Below are positions 18,415 to 27,582 of a stretch of DNA of 64,000 bases, piece by piece. The stretch is from positions 1-64,000 of the forward strand of contig NZ_JACHTF010000004.1 of the NCBI RefSeq assembly GCF_014145325.1, in the 5' to 3' direction. Below the pieces are notes generated by a model. It saw only the letters and a program-made list of their open reading frames with translations. It was not told the DNA's origin and searched no databases. How positions within the stretch are numbered: position 1 is the first letter of the stretch; each line of letters begins with the position of its first letter. Source of the DNA: Marilutibacter spongiae (GTDB lineage: Bacteria; Pseudomonadota; Gammaproteobacteria; Xanthomonadales; Xanthomonadaceae). The position numbers and the translations under genes are program-made.

Positions 18415-21324
18415 CTACTGGCGCGGCGTGCCGTCGGCGTCCAGCACCTGGACGTCGCCAAGCCCCAGCGCGCGGATCGGCGCTTCGATCGTGTCCAGGT
18501 CGCCGACCACGACCCAGGTCAGCTCGGCCGGGTCGATCGCACGGGCCGCCCCGGCCACCTGGGCCGGGGTCATCGCCTGGATCTCGGCGTTGCGGCGGAC
18601 GATGTAGTCGTCGGGCCGGTCGTAGCGCACGATGCCGCCGATGGTGCCCATCACCGACCCCGCGGTTTCATACGCGCCCGGCAGGCTGCGGCTCTCGTTG
18701 GCCTTGATGCGGTCGATTTCGGCGGGGGTCGGCGGCGCCTTGCCGCTGACGTACTCGCTGATCTCACGCTGCATCTCGGCCAGGGCCTCGGCGGTCTTGT
18801 CGATCTGCACCGGCGCCAGGGCCAGCCACGGCCGCTGGCCAAGCGCGTTGGTCAGCACGGTGCGGGCACCGTAGGACCAGTGCTTGTCCTCGCGCAGGTT
18901 CATGTTCAGGCGCGCGACGAACGAACCGCCGATCACCTCGTTGGCCATCTGCAGCAGGGTTTCGCCGTCGCTGCCGGTGGGCGGCATCAGCTCGCCGGCG
19001 AAGATGTTGGCCTGCACCGCGCCGGGCTGGTCGATCAGGTAGACCTTGGCCTTGGCCGGACGGGCCACCTCGGCCACCGCGGGCGCGGACGGCGCTGCGC
19101 CGGCGCCGGTCCAGTCGCCCAGGTGGCGGTCGAGCACGGGCACGATCTGCTTGAGCGTGGTGTCGCCGACCACGATCAGGGTGGCGCCTTCCGGGCGCAC
19201 CCAGGCCTGGTGGTAGGCGGTGAGGTCGTCGCGGCCCAGCGAGGCGATCGAGGCTTCGGTGCCCGAACCGCTGAACGGGATGCCGTAGGGATGGTCGGCG
19301 CCGTACAGCAGCGGCGGCAGCACGCGCAGTGCGGCCGAGTTGGGGCTGGCCTTCTCCTGCTTGATCCCGGCGATCCAGCTGGCCTTCACCCGCTCGATCT
19401 CGGCGGCGTCGAACCGCGGCGCGCGCAGCATGGTCGCGAACAGCTCCAGCGAGGGCTCCACGTTCTCCTTGAGCGCCGACAGGTAGGCACTGCCGCCATC
19501 GAGCGATGCACTGGCGCCCAGGTTGGCGCCCAGCGATTCGGCCCGGTCGCGGAAGCCCAGCGCGTCGTAGTCGCCCGCGCCTTCGTCGAGCATGCTCATG
19601 GCGAAGCTCGAGGCGCCCAGCTTGCCGCCGGCATCGGCCTTGTAGCCGCCGCCGAACTCATAGCTGAACTGCACGACGGGGATGTCGTGGCGCTCGGCCA
19701 GGATCACCCGCGTGCCGTTCTTGAGCTCGGCGCGCTGCAGTTCGGGGAACTTGAGGGTCGGGAACTCGGTGGGCATCGGCACGCCGGCGCTGCGATCGAC
19801 GCCGTCGCCGCTGGTGCGGTACTTCGGATCGACGGCGGGCGCGGCGAACGGTGCCGGGGTCTCGGCCGGTTCCTCGGCCAGCGGGCTGCGCTCGCCGGGC
19901 TCGACGACCAGGGTATGCGAGCCCTCGCCCAGCCACTTGCGACCCATGGCCTGCACGTCGCCCGCGGTGGTCGCCGCGACGTTGGCCAGCGACTCGCGGA
20001 AGCAGCCCGGGTCGCCCTCGTAGACCGCGCATTCGGCCAGCGCGTCGGCCTTGCCGCCGAAGCCGCCGATGCGCTCGATGCCGCGGATGAAGCCGGCGCG
20101 CGACACGGTCTTGGCCTGCGCGAGCTCGGCCGCGGTCGGCCCCTCCTGGACCAGCCGGTCCAGTTCCTCGTCGATGATGGCCTCGACGCGGGCCACGTCC
20201 ACGCCCTCCTTCACGCTGACCATGACCAGGAAGTTCGACCCCAGCTGCGAGCCATAGGCGCCGGTGCTGACGCTGTCGGCCAGCTTGTCGCCGTGCACCA
20301 GGCGCTTGTCCAGGCGCGAGGAGGCGCTGCCGCCGAGCACCTGCGACAGGACCTGCAGCTGGTCGAGGTCGCGGGTGCCGATCTGCGAGACGTTCCAGGC
20401 ACGGTAGATGCGCGCCTGCGGCACCTTGTCGGCCATCACCTCGCGGGTGTCGGCCGGGCGCTGGGCGACGTCGATCGCGGGCTGCGACATGGTCGGGCCG
20501 GCCGGGATGTCGCCGAAGTATTTCGCGACCTTGGCCTTGGCGGTGGCGACGTCGATGTCGCCGGCCAGCACCAGCACCGCGTTGTTGGGCCCGTACCAGG
20601 TGCGGAACCAGGTCTTCACGTCCTCCAGCGAGGCCGCGTTGAGGTCGTTCATCGAACCGATCGTGCTGTGGTGGTACGGGTGGCCCTTGGGGTACAGCGC
20701 GCGCCCGAGCTTTTCCCAGACCTGGCCGTAGGGCTGGTTTTCGCCCTGGCGCTTTTCGTTCTGGACCACGCCGCGCTGTTCGTCGAGCACCTTCTGGTCG
20801 ATCGCGCCGAGCAGGTGGCCCATGCGGTCGGACTCCATCCACAACGCCATGTCCAGCGCCGTGGTGGGCACGTTCTGGAAGTAGTTGGTGCGGTCGGAGT
20901 TGGTGGTGCCGTTCATGTCGGTCGCGCCGACCAGCTCGAAGGGCTCGAAATATTCGCCCCGGTGGTTCTCCGAACCGTTGAACATCAGGTGCTCGAACAG
21001 GTGGGCGAAGCCGCTGCGTCCGGCCGGCTCGTCCTTGCTGCCCACGTGGTACCACACGTTGACCGCCACGATGGGTGCCTTGCGGTCGGTGTGGACGATC
21101 ACGCGCAGGCCGTTGGGCAGGGTGAACTCTTCATAGGGGATGTCGACGCGCGCGCCGGCCGCGGCCTGCGACGGGGCGGGCATGCCGCCGGCGAAGCCGC
21201 CCAGCGCCGTGGCCAGGGCGACGGCAAGCACGCCGCGCCCGAGCAGGCGGCGGCCACTGCCTTCGGCGTGGCGGGTGGAGGTGGAAACCGGAGCAGTGCG
21301 CGCACCGCGGACAGCGAAACTCAT
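18415..21324 (-). CDS. M16 family zinc metallopeptidase (pitrilysin/insulinase type), two-domain
   Basis: Exported peptidase of 969 aa. After an Ala/Gly-rich signal peptide the first M16 unit carries the inverted zinc motif HLFEH at 108-112 and the distal Glu in the NEKRQGENQPYGQ region. The second unit, from about residue 500 (LKNGTRVILAERHDIPVVQF), has lost the motif (ASSFAMSMLDEG), which is normal for the inactive C-terminal half. M16 enzymes close like a clamshell on peptides. The ATG at 21324 is chosen because GGGGAG lies six bases upstream; the ATG at 21330 abuts that site. Confidence 0.93.
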   Translation of the reverse strand: MSFAVRGARTAPVSTSTRHAEGSGRRLLGRGVLAVALATALGGFAGGMPAPSQAAAGARVDIPYEEFTLPNGLRVIVHTDRKAPIVAVNVWYHVGSKDEPAGRSGFAHLFEHLMFNGSENHRGEYFEPFELVGATDMNGTTNSDRTNYFQNVPTTALDMALWMESDRMGHLLGAIDQKVLDEQRGVVQNEKRQGENQPYGQVWEKLGRALYPKGHPYHHSTIGSMNDLNAASLEDVKTWFRTWYGPNNAVLVLAGDIDVATAKAKVAKYFGDIPAGPTMSQPAIDVAQRPADTREVMADKVPQARIYRAWNVSQIGTRDLDQLQVLSQVLGGSASSRLDKRLVHGDKLADSVSTGAYGSQLGSNFLVMVSVKEGVDVARVEAIIDEELDRLVQEGPTAAELAQAKTVSRAGFIRGIERIGGFGGKADALAECAVYEGDPGCFRESLANVAATTAGDVQAMGRKWLGEGSHTLVVEPGERSPLAEEPAETPAPFAAPAVDPKYRTSGDGVDRSAGVPMPTEFPTLKFPELQRAELKNGTRVILAERHDIPVVQFSYEFGGGYKADAGGKLGASSFAMSMLDEGAGDYDALGFRDRAESLGANLGASASLDGGSAYLSALKENVEPSLELFATMLRAPRFDAAEIERVKASWIAGIKQEKASPNSAALRVLPPLLYGADHPYGIPFSGSGTEASIASLGRDDLTAYHQAWVRPEGATLIVVGDTTLKQIVPVLDRHLGDWTGAGAAPSAPAVAEVARPAKAKVYLIDQPGAVQANIFAGELMPPTGSDGETLLQMANEVIGGSFVARLNMNLREDKHWSYGARTVLTNALGQRPWLALAPVQIDKTAEALAEMQREISEYVSGKAPPTPAEIDRIKANESRSLPGAYETAGSVMGTIGGIVRYDRPDDYIVRRNAEIQAMTPAQVAGAARAIDPAELTWVVVGDLDTIEAPIRALGLGDVQVLDADGTPRQ

Positions 21325-21519
21325 GGACATCTCCCCTTCGTACTTGATGGTGGCGCGGCGCCCACCATGGCGCCGGACATGGACGACAACGCATCATCCT
21401 AGCCCACCCCCCCCCGTGCCGCCGTGGGCCACAAGTCCCGGCCGCGCACACCCCGCCTGCACCCGCGCCGTGCTTGCATGGTCGCGCGGGCCACGCCGCG
21501 CCGATCCCGGAGGACCTCC

Positions 21520-22221
21520 ATGCCCACGCCCCGACGCTGCCTGGTCACCGGCGCCAACCGCGGCCTGGGCCTGGCCTTCGTCCAGCAGTTGCTGGACCGC
21601 GGCGACGACGTGGTCGCCACCTGCCGGCACCCGGGGCGCGCGACCGCGCTGAACGCCCTGGTCGGGGAACATCCCGGCCACCTGCACCTGTTGCCGCTGG
21701 AGCTGCGGGAGCCGCGCTCGATCGAAGCGCTCGCGCACGAGCTGCCGCTGGTCTGCGACGGCCTGGACCTGCTGGTCAACAACGCCGGCGTGCTGCATTC
21801 GGGCGAGCGCTTCGGCAGCGTGCCGGCGGCCAACCTCGACGACAGCTTCCGCAGCAACGCCAGCGGCCCGTTCCTGCTCACCCAGGCCCTGTCCAGGCAG
21901 CTGGCGCCGGGCGCGCGGGTCGCCAACCTGTCGTCGTCATGGGGGTCGATCGCCGGGCTGGAGGCCTTCCGGACCCCCACCTATGCGATTTCCAAGGCCG
22001 CGCAGAACATGGCCACCGCCCTGCTCGCCCGCGCCCTGGCCGACCGCGGCATCGTCGTCCTCGCGCTCAACCCCGGCTGGGTCAGGACCGAGATGGGCGG
22101 CACGCACGCGAAGCTGTCGCCCGACGAGGCCGTCGCCGGCCTGCTGGCGGTGATCGACGGCGCCGGCATCGACGACAGTGGGCGCTTCCTCGACTGGCGC
22201 GGCGAGGCCGTACCATGGTGA
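21520..22221 (+). CDS. Short-chain dehydrogenase/reductase
   Basis: NAD(P)-dependent oxidoreductase of 233 aa. It has the TGANRGLG cofactor loop near residue 10, NNAGVL, a catalytic Ser in NLSSSWGS and the YAISKAA Tyr-x3-Lys pair near 153. It resembles the CsgA/sniffer-like subgroup, but the substrate cannot be told. GGAGG lies seven bases before the ATG. It is divergent from the M16 gene, and trmL follows 73 bp later on the same strand. Confidence 0.87.
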   Translation: MPTPRRCLVTGANRGLGLAFVQQLLDRGDDVVATCRHPGRATALNALVGEHPGHLHLLPLELREPRSIEALAHELPLVCDGLDLLVNNAGVLHSGERFGSVPAANLDDSFRSNASGPFLLTQALSRQLAPGARVANLSSSWGSIAGLEAFRTPTYAISKAAQNMATALLARALADRGIVVLALNPGWVRTEMGGTHAKLSPDEAVAGLLAVIDGAGIDDSGRFLDWRGEAVPW

Positions 22222-22294
22222 GGTCCTGACCCGGGCCCCGACGGCCTCCACCTGCGCCCGCGCGCGATGCATCCCGCGTTCGGCGGAACCCCCG

Positions 22295-22759
22295 ATGTTC
22301 GACGTCATCCTCTACCAGCCCGAGATCCCGCCCAACACCGGCAACGCGATCCGCCTGTGCGCCAACACCGGCGCGCGCCTGCACCTGGTCGCCCCGCTGG
22401 GCTTCACCCTGGAAGACAAGCAGCTCAGGCGCGCGGGCCTGGACTACCACGAGTACGCCAGCGTGCAGGTGCACGAGGGCCTGGACGCGGCACTGGCGGC
22501 GATCGCGCCGCCGCGCCTGTTCGCGCTCAGCACCCGCGGGCGGACGCGCTTCGACGCGCCGCGCTATGCCGCCGGCGATGCCTTCCTGTTCGGCCCCGAG
22601 ACGCGGGGACTGCCCGATGCGGTGCTCGACACCCTGCCGCCGGAGCAGCGCCTGCGCCTGCCCATGCGGCCCGGCAACCGCAGCCTCAACCTGTCCAACA
22701 GCGTCGCGGTGGTGGTGTTCGAAGCCTGGCGGCAGCACGGCTTCGACGGCGGCGCCTGA
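22295..22759 (+). CDS. trmL: tRNA (cytidine(34)-2'-O)-methyltransferase TrmL
   Basis: SPOUT-class methyltransferase that modifies the wobble 2'-O of leucine tRNAs using S-adenosylmethionine. At 154 aa it matches TrmL length. Conserved blocks: YQPEIPPNTGNAIRLCANTG, LVAPLGFTLEDKQLRRAGLD, LFGPETRGLP and the knot motif LPMRPGNRSLNLSNSVAVVV. The ATG at 22295 gives the normal family start; the ribosome site is weak. Confidence 0.95.
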   Translation: MFDVILYQPEIPPNTGNAIRLCANTGARLHLVAPLGFTLEDKQLRRAGLDYHEYASVQVHEGLDAALAAIAPPRLFALSTRGRTRFDAPRYAAGDAFLFGPETRGLPDAVLDTLPPEQRLRLPMRPGNRSLNLSNSVAVVVFEAWRQHGFDGGA

Positions 22760-23006
22760 GCCGCGTCGACTTCCTCGATTTCAGGGTCATCGCCAACTAC
22801 ACCTTCGATCTGCCGTGACGGGCGGGACGTACGTGCGGGCGTTTCCACGCGACCCTGAACAGCAGCAATAGTTCCTGAACCTTTCGGTTCATAATTAAGC
22901 CTGAATTGGGTTTCGCTACGGATACTGGCTCGCACCGGGATGGGAAGGTTCCCCCGAAACGACCGCCGCCCGGGCCAACACCCAAAAAATAAGAGGCTGA
23001 GTCCTT

Positions 23007-23573
23007 ATGAAGCGTTCCACCATTTCCAAGCTTGCCGCCCTGAGCCTGATCGCCGCCGTGCCGTTCGCCGCGTCCGCGGCCGAAGGCGTCTCCTACAGCT
23101 ATGTCCAGGGCGGTTACATCGCCACCGATACCGACAACGGCGACGCCGACGGCTGGGCCATCGAGGGGTCGGGCGCGATCGCGCCGAACTTCCATGTCTT
23201 CGGCAAGTACAGCAACCAGGAGCTCGACGGCACCAACTTCGATTTCGACCAGTGGAAGCTGGGCGTGGGCTACAACCACGAGATCAACCGCAGCGTCGAC
23301 CTGCTGACCCGCGTGGCCTACGAGAAGTTCGACGCCGGCTACGGCTTCGACTTCGACGGCTGGAGCGTCGAGGCGGGCGTGCGTGGCGCGTTCAGCCCCA
23401 ACTTCGAGGGCTATGCCCTGGCCGGCTACGAAGACTACGAAGACACCGACGGCGACTTCTACGGCCGCGTCGGCGCCAACGCCAAGTTCAACCAGAACTG
23501 GAGCATCAACGGCGACGTCAAGTTCGCCGACGGCGACACCGAGTGGTTCGTCGGTCCGCGCTACTCGTTCTGA
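23007..23573 (+). CDS. ax21: Ax21-family outer-membrane beta-barrel protein
   Basis: A 188-aa exported protein. Signal peptide MKRSTISKLAALSLIAAVPF ends at AASA. The mature protein alternates aromatic strands and Asp/Gly turns (SYVQGGYIATDTDN, WKLGVGYNHEINRSVDL, LAGYEDYEDTDGDFYGRVGA) and ends in RYSF, the terminal-Phe signal for BAM insertion. It matches the Ax21 family of Xanthomonas and Stenotrophomonas; claims that Ax21 is a secreted quorum or immunity signal were retracted, so only a barrel role is inferred. AGAGG lies 11 bases before the ATG. The upstream 140 bp are unusually AT-rich with a small GAACC-TTTC-GGTTC hairpin (22877-22890), suggesting a strong or regulated promoter. Confidence 0.92.
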   Translation: MKRSTISKLAALSLIAAVPFAASAAEGVSYSYVQGGYIATDTDNGDADGWAIEGSGAIAPNFHVFGKYSNQELDGTNFDFDQWKLGVGYNHEINRSVDLLTRVAYEKFDAGYGFDFDGWSVEAGVRGAFSPNFEGYALAGYEDYEDTDGDFYGRVGANAKFNQNWSINGDVKFADGDTEWFVGPRYSF

Positions 23574-23657
23574 GACCCCGCGCGCCCCCCAGGGGGCGCG
23601 CACCCCCGCAACACATCGCCTTGGATCTCTCTCTCCCCCGAAACATCGCGATGCTGG

Positions 23658-23684
23658 GCCCGGCCACTGGCCGGGCTTTTTTTT
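23658..23684 (+). terminator. Intrinsic terminator of ax21
   Basis: Perfect 8-bp stem GCCCGGCC around ACT, followed by eight T. Confidence 0.93.
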
Positions 23685-23790
23685 GCCCGCGGTCCGGCGA
23701 TCTGCCTGGATTCCCGGACGCCCGTTGTCGGGCGTCCGCGCGAGATCCCGCTCCGCCGTCCCTGCGGATACTGGATGCAACCCCAACACA

Positions 23791-23945
23791 CCGTCATCCC
23801 AGCGAACGCTGGGATGCAGCCTTTCCGGCTGGAACGGCCGGCCAGCGTCACGACAGGCGAAGGCGAGGCGCATCGAAAGATGCATACGGGTTGTTGCCAA
23901 CGCAGGAGACCAAGAGCTGGATCCCAGCGTTCGCTGGGATGACGG
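23791..23945. repeat. 155-bp element with 30-bp inverted ends, each itself palindromic
   Basis: The left end (23791-23820) and right end (23916-23945) are inverted copies with one mismatch. Each contains the palindrome TCCCAGCGAACGCTGGGA. The 95 bp between carry no gene. The layout is that of a REP pair or a small non-autonomous element. A single degenerate copy of the end sequence lies at 53389-53418. No target-site duplication is obvious. Confidence 0.75.
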
Positions 23946-24013
23946 CGCAGGGTCGGGACCGAGGTTGCCCGGTTCGGCCGGGCGGCATTCCCCGGACCTG
24001 GGTGAAGAACCAA

Positions 24014-24049
24014 TAAAAAGCCCCGCAGGCAGGGGGGGCCGGCGGGGCT
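24014..24049 (-). terminator. Intrinsic terminator, minus strand (end of the sRNA and polA)
   Basis: Stem AGCCCCGC/GCGGGGCT with a 15-nt C-rich loop, followed on the minus strand by TTTTTATT. It can end the candidate sRNA and any transcript continuing from polA. The 23574-24300 stretch otherwise holds only the ax21 terminator and the 155-bp element; 24150-24240 is AT-rich and unexplained. Confidence 0.88.
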
Positions 24050-24136
24050 GGGGAACGGCGCCTGGGGAGGGGCAGACCGTTCCGGGGGATCACTCCAGGG
24101 GAGGGGAGAGATCAGCGACAGGCGTTGCACCTGTCG
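24014..24136 (-). ncRNA. Candidate sX13-like small RNA with three C-rich loops, downstream of polA
   Basis: Read leftward, about 120 nt can fold into a 5' stem (24116-24136, CGACAGG arms), a hairpin with loop CCUCCCCU (24093-24108), a hairpin with outer stem GGAACGG (24052-24058 with 24077-24083) and apical loop CCCCUCCC, and a final terminator hairpin whose loop holds seven C. Three C-rich loops, a length near 117 nt and restriction to this family match sX13, the Xanthomonas virulence sRNA. The place next to polA parallels Spot 42 in enterics and ErsA in Pseudomonas. C-rich loops could pair with G-rich ribosome sites. The 5' end is approximate: a -10-like TATGTA lies at 24140-24145, with no good -35. 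There is no protein-coding frame here. Confidence 0.68.
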
Positions 24137-24300
24137 CGATACATATGACCATTCCGAGCATGGATGGTTCGTGAAGATTCGGGTTAAGAAATTGTTGGGT
24201 TCAGAGACGGTTCACCCTGTATTTCAGGGCACGCCGCGGCTGTCCCCGTACTGTGCCGCATCGGTCATCCTGAACGGGCAGGACCGGGCCTCCGGGCGCC

Positions 24301-27084
24301 TCAATGCGCCTCCTCCCAGTTCATGCCCACCCCACTGTCCACGACCAGCGGCACGCGCAGTTCGGCGGCACGGCACATGCGGCGCGTGACCTCGTCCAGC
24401 AGCGTCTCGACGAAACCCTCGTCCACCTCGAAAACGAGTTCGTCGTGCACCTGCAGCACCATCAGGGCGCGCTCGGCGTGCCCCTCCAGCCACGCATGGA
24501 TGTCGATCATGGCCCGCTTGATGATGTCGGCGGCGGTGCCCTGCATCGGGGCATTGATCGCCGCGCGTTCGGCGCCGGCGCGAAGCCCCTGGTTGCGGGC
24601 AGCGATGTGCTCCAGGTAGAGGCGACGGCCGAACACGGTTTCCACGTAGCCCTGTTCGCGCGCATGGGCGCGGGTGCGGTCCATGAAATCACGCACGCCC
24701 GGATAACGGCCGAAATACAGGGCGATGTAGTCCTGGGCCTCGCCGCGGGCGACGCCGAGCTGCTTGGCCAGGCCGAACGCGCTCATGCCGTACATCAGGC
24801 CGAAGTTGATCGCCTTGGCGGCGCGGCGCTCGTTGGGCTCGACCGCGTCGATGGCCTTGCCGAACACCTCGGCCGCGGTCGCCTTGTGGATGTCCGCGCC
24901 GGAGGCGAAGGCCTGCACCAGGCCTTCGTCGCCCGACAGGTGCGCCATGATCCTCAGCTCGATCTGCGAATAGTCGCAGGCGACGATGCGCCTTCCCGGC
25001 GGCGCCACGAAGGCGGTGCGGATGCGGCGGCCGTCGTCGGTGCGGATGGGGATGTTCTGCAGGTTCGGTTCGCTGGACGCCAGGCGCCCGGTCGCGGCGC
25101 CGGCCTGGTGGTAGCTGGTGTGCACGCGACCGGTCTCGGGGTTGACCATCTCCGGCAGCTTCTCGGTATAGGTGTTGCGCAGCTTGTTGAGGCCCCGGTA
25201 CTCGAGGATCACGCGCGGCAACTCGTGCTGGTCGGCGATGGCCTCCAGCGCTTCCTCGTTGGTGCTCGGCTGGCCCTTGGGCGTCTTCACCAGGGCCGGC
25301 AGCCCCAGTTCGTCGAACAGCAGGGCGCCCAGTTGCTTGGGCGAGTCGAGGTTGAAGCTGCGGCCGGCGAGCTCGGTGGCCTTCTGCTGGGCGGCGAGCA
25401 TGCGCTTGCCCAGGTCGGCCGACTGACGCCGCAGTTCGGCGCCATCGATCATCACGCCATTGGCCTCGATGCGCTCGAGCACGCGGACCAGGGGCATCTC
25501 GATGTCGCGGTAGACCCGCTCGAGCGCCGGCACCTCCGCCAGCCCGGGGCCGAGCACCCGGTGCAGGCGCAGGGTCACGTCCGCGTCCTCGGCCGCGTAG
25601 CGGGTGGCATCGTCCAGGGCCACCTGCGAGAACGGGATCGCCTTGGCGCCCTTGCCGGCGACATCGGCGTACTTGATGGTCTCGTAGCCCAGGTAGCGCT
25701 GGGCCAGCGAGTCCATGTCGTGCCGGGTGGCGGTGGCGTTGAGGACGAAGCTCTCGAGCATGGTGTCGTCGGCGTAGCCCTGGACGTCGACGCCGTGCCG
25801 GCGCAGGACGTGCAGGTCGTACTTGCCGTGCTGGCCGATCTTGCCGGTGCCGGCATCGGCCAGCACCGGCCGCAGCGCATCCAGCACGACGTCCATCCCC
25901 AGCTGGACGGGCGCGCCGGGGTAGTCGTGCGCGACCGGCACGTAGCAGGCGCTGCCGGCGCTCACGGCGAAGCTCAGCCCGACCAGGCGCGCGCGCATGG
26001 GGTCGAGCGAATCGGTCTCGCAGTCGAAGGCGAAGGCATCGGCCGCCTCGAGTTTCGCGCGCCAGGCCTCCAGCTGCGCCGGTTCGGTCACGCATTCGTA
26101 CTCGCCGGGTGCCGCCAGGGCCGGGTCCGGCGCGTCGACCGCCGCCGTGCTGCCGCGCGCGTGGCCGGCGGCGGTGTTGCGCATGCCGGCCACCTCGGCG
26201 CTGGCCTGGGCGTCGGCCGCTGCATCGCCGCCGTCGAGCTCGCGCAGGGCCTGCTTGAAGCCGTAGCGCGCGTACAGCGTGCGCAGGGCACCGGTATCGG
26301 GCGCGCGCAGGCCCAGGTCGGTGGGTGCGCTGTCGAGGGCGACGTCGGTCTTGATCGTCACCAGGGTGCGGTTGAGCGGCAGGCGGTCGAGCGCTTCGCG
26401 CAGGTTCTCGCCGATCTTGCCCTTGATGCCCGGCGCGTGCTCGATGACGCCGTCGAGGCTGCCGTACTCGCCCAGCCACTTCGCCGCGGTCTTGGGACCG
26501 CACTTGGTGACACCCGGGACGTTGTCGACGGCGTCGCCCATCAGCGCCAGGTAGTCGACGATCTGGTCCGGACGCACCCCGAACTTGTCGAGCACCGCCT
26601 GCTCGGAGTCCATGCGGCTGCCGCTCATGGTGTTGACCAGGTGGACGTGCGGGCCGACCAGCTGGGCGAAGTCCTTGTCGCTGGTGGAGATGGTGACCTC
26701 GATGCCGCGGGCGGCGGCCTGTTGCGCGAGGGTGCCGATGACGTCGTCGGCCTCGACGCCGGGCACGCGCAGGATCGGCATGCCCAGGGCTTCGACGATG
26801 TCGCACATCGGCTGCACCTGCGCGCGCAGCTCATCGGGCATGGGCGGGCGGTGGGCCTTGTAGTCGGCGTACAGGTCGTCGCGGAAGGTCTTGCCGGGCG
26901 CGTCGACCACGAAACTGACGTAGTCGGGCTTTTCCTTGAGCGTGGCGCGCAGCATGTTGACCACCCCGAACAGCGCGCCGGTCGGCTCGCCGGCGTCGTT
27001 GCTCAAGGGGGGGAGCGCATGGAACGCGCGATAGAGATAGCTGGAGCCGTCGATCAGGACGAGGCGGGGCGTGGTGTCGGTCAT
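24301..27084 (-). CDS. polA: DNA polymerase I
   Basis: Repair and Okazaki-processing polymerase, 927 aa, normal length. Residues 1-290: 5'-3' exonuclease (LVLIDGSSYLYRAFHALPPL; PGVEADDVIGTLA; LMGDAVDNVPGVTKCGPKTA). Residues about 330-520: 3'-5' proofreading domain with intact DxE (FDCETDSLDP) and Yx3D (YAAEDADV). Polymerase domain: motif A DYSQIELRIMAHLSGD, O-helix RRAAKAINFGLMYGMSAFGL, motif C QVHDELVFE. A -10-like TAGAAT lies six bases before the ATG, so the message is probably leaderless; no Shine-Dalgarno is visible. The 1276-codon frame on the other strand is a shadow. Confidence 0.98.
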   Translation of the reverse strand: MTDTTPRLVLIDGSSYLYRAFHALPPLSNDAGEPTGALFGVVNMLRATLKEKPDYVSFVVDAPGKTFRDDLYADYKAHRPPMPDELRAQVQPMCDIVEALGMPILRVPGVEADDVIGTLAQQAAARGIEVTISTSDKDFAQLVGPHVHLVNTMSGSRMDSEQAVLDKFGVRPDQIVDYLALMGDAVDNVPGVTKCGPKTAAKWLGEYGSLDGVIEHAPGIKGKIGENLREALDRLPLNRTLVTIKTDVALDSAPTDLGLRAPDTGALRTLYARYGFKQALRELDGGDAAADAQASAEVAGMRNTAAGHARGSTAAVDAPDPALAAPGEYECVTEPAQLEAWRAKLEAADAFAFDCETDSLDPMRARLVGLSFAVSAGSACYVPVAHDYPGAPVQLGMDVVLDALRPVLADAGTGKIGQHGKYDLHVLRRHGVDVQGYADDTMLESFVLNATATRHDMDSLAQRYLGYETIKYADVAGKGAKAIPFSQVALDDATRYAAEDADVTLRLHRVLGPGLAEVPALERVYRDIEMPLVRVLERIEANGVMIDGAELRRQSADLGKRMLAAQQKATELAGRSFNLDSPKQLGALLFDELGLPALVKTPKGQPSTNEEALEAIADQHELPRVILEYRGLNKLRNTYTEKLPEMVNPETGRVHTSYHQAGAATGRLASSEPNLQNIPIRTDDGRRIRTAFVAPPGRRIVACDYSQIELRIMAHLSGDEGLVQAFASGADIHKATAAEVFGKAIDAVEPNERRAAKAINFGLMYGMSAFGLAKQLGVARGEAQDYIALYFGRYPGVRDFMDRTRAHAREQGYVETVFGRRLYLEHIAARNQGLRAGAERAAINAPMQGTAADIIKRAMIDIHAWLEGHAERALMVLQVHDELVFEVDEGFVETLLDEVTRRMCRAAELRVPLVVDSGVGMNWEEAH

Positions 27085-27090
27085 GCGGCG

Positions 27091-27096
27091 ATTCTA
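27091..27096 (-). promoter_or_regulatory. -10 hexamer of a probable leaderless polA promoter
   Basis: TAGAAT followed by exactly 6 nt and then the polA ATG, so transcription would begin at or next to the A of the start codon. No good -35 is visible. Confidence 0.55.
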
Positions 27097-27250
27097 CGCC
27101 CCGTGTCCGCCCGACCGGACCCGGTGTGGTGCCGCGTCCGCGGGGAGCGTCACTTCCCGTGGGCGCGCGGCGGCGTATGCTGGCGCCATCGCATCGGCGC
27201 GCGGCCCCGTGCCGCCCGGCCCCCGCCCAACGAGACCCCAAGGACACGTC

Positions 27251-27541
27251 ATGCGCATCGCCCTGCCCGCCCTGCTCGCCCTGTCCCTTGCCGCCTGCGC
27301 CAGCGGCGGCGGCTACGGCGCCGACCCCACCGCCAACCTGGCCAATCCGGAAGTCATCCGCAGCGAACAGCCCAACGGCGACGTGATCGAGGAATACCGG
27401 GTCAACGGACGCCTGCAGGTGGTCAAGGTCACGCCCGCGCGTGGCCCGGTCTACTACCTGGAAGACCGCGACGGCGATGGCCGCCCGGACAACGGCGAGA
27501 CCGTGTCGCCCGTGCTGTGGAAACTCTTCGAGTGGGACTGA
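27251..27541 (+). CDS. DUF2782 family lipoprotein
   Basis: A 96-aa small lipoprotein, with lipobox LSLAAC and Cys-18 as the lipidation site. The mature part (RSEQPNGDVIEEYRVNGRLQ, VKVTPARGPVYYLEDRDGDG, VSPVLWKLFEWD) follows DUF2782, a family often found next to polA in gammaproteobacteria; function unknown. AAGGA lies eight bases before the ATG. A -10-like TATGCT is about 70 bp upstream, and the gene is divergent from polA. Confidence 0.88.
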   Translation: MRIALPALLALSLAACASGGGYGADPTANLANPEVIRSEQPNGDVIEEYRVNGRLQVVKVTPARGPVYYLEDRDGDGRPDNGETVSPVLWKLFEWD

Positions 27542-27582
27542 GGCGAAGCCTCGCCGCTCGATGCCGAGCCCCCACAACGCGA

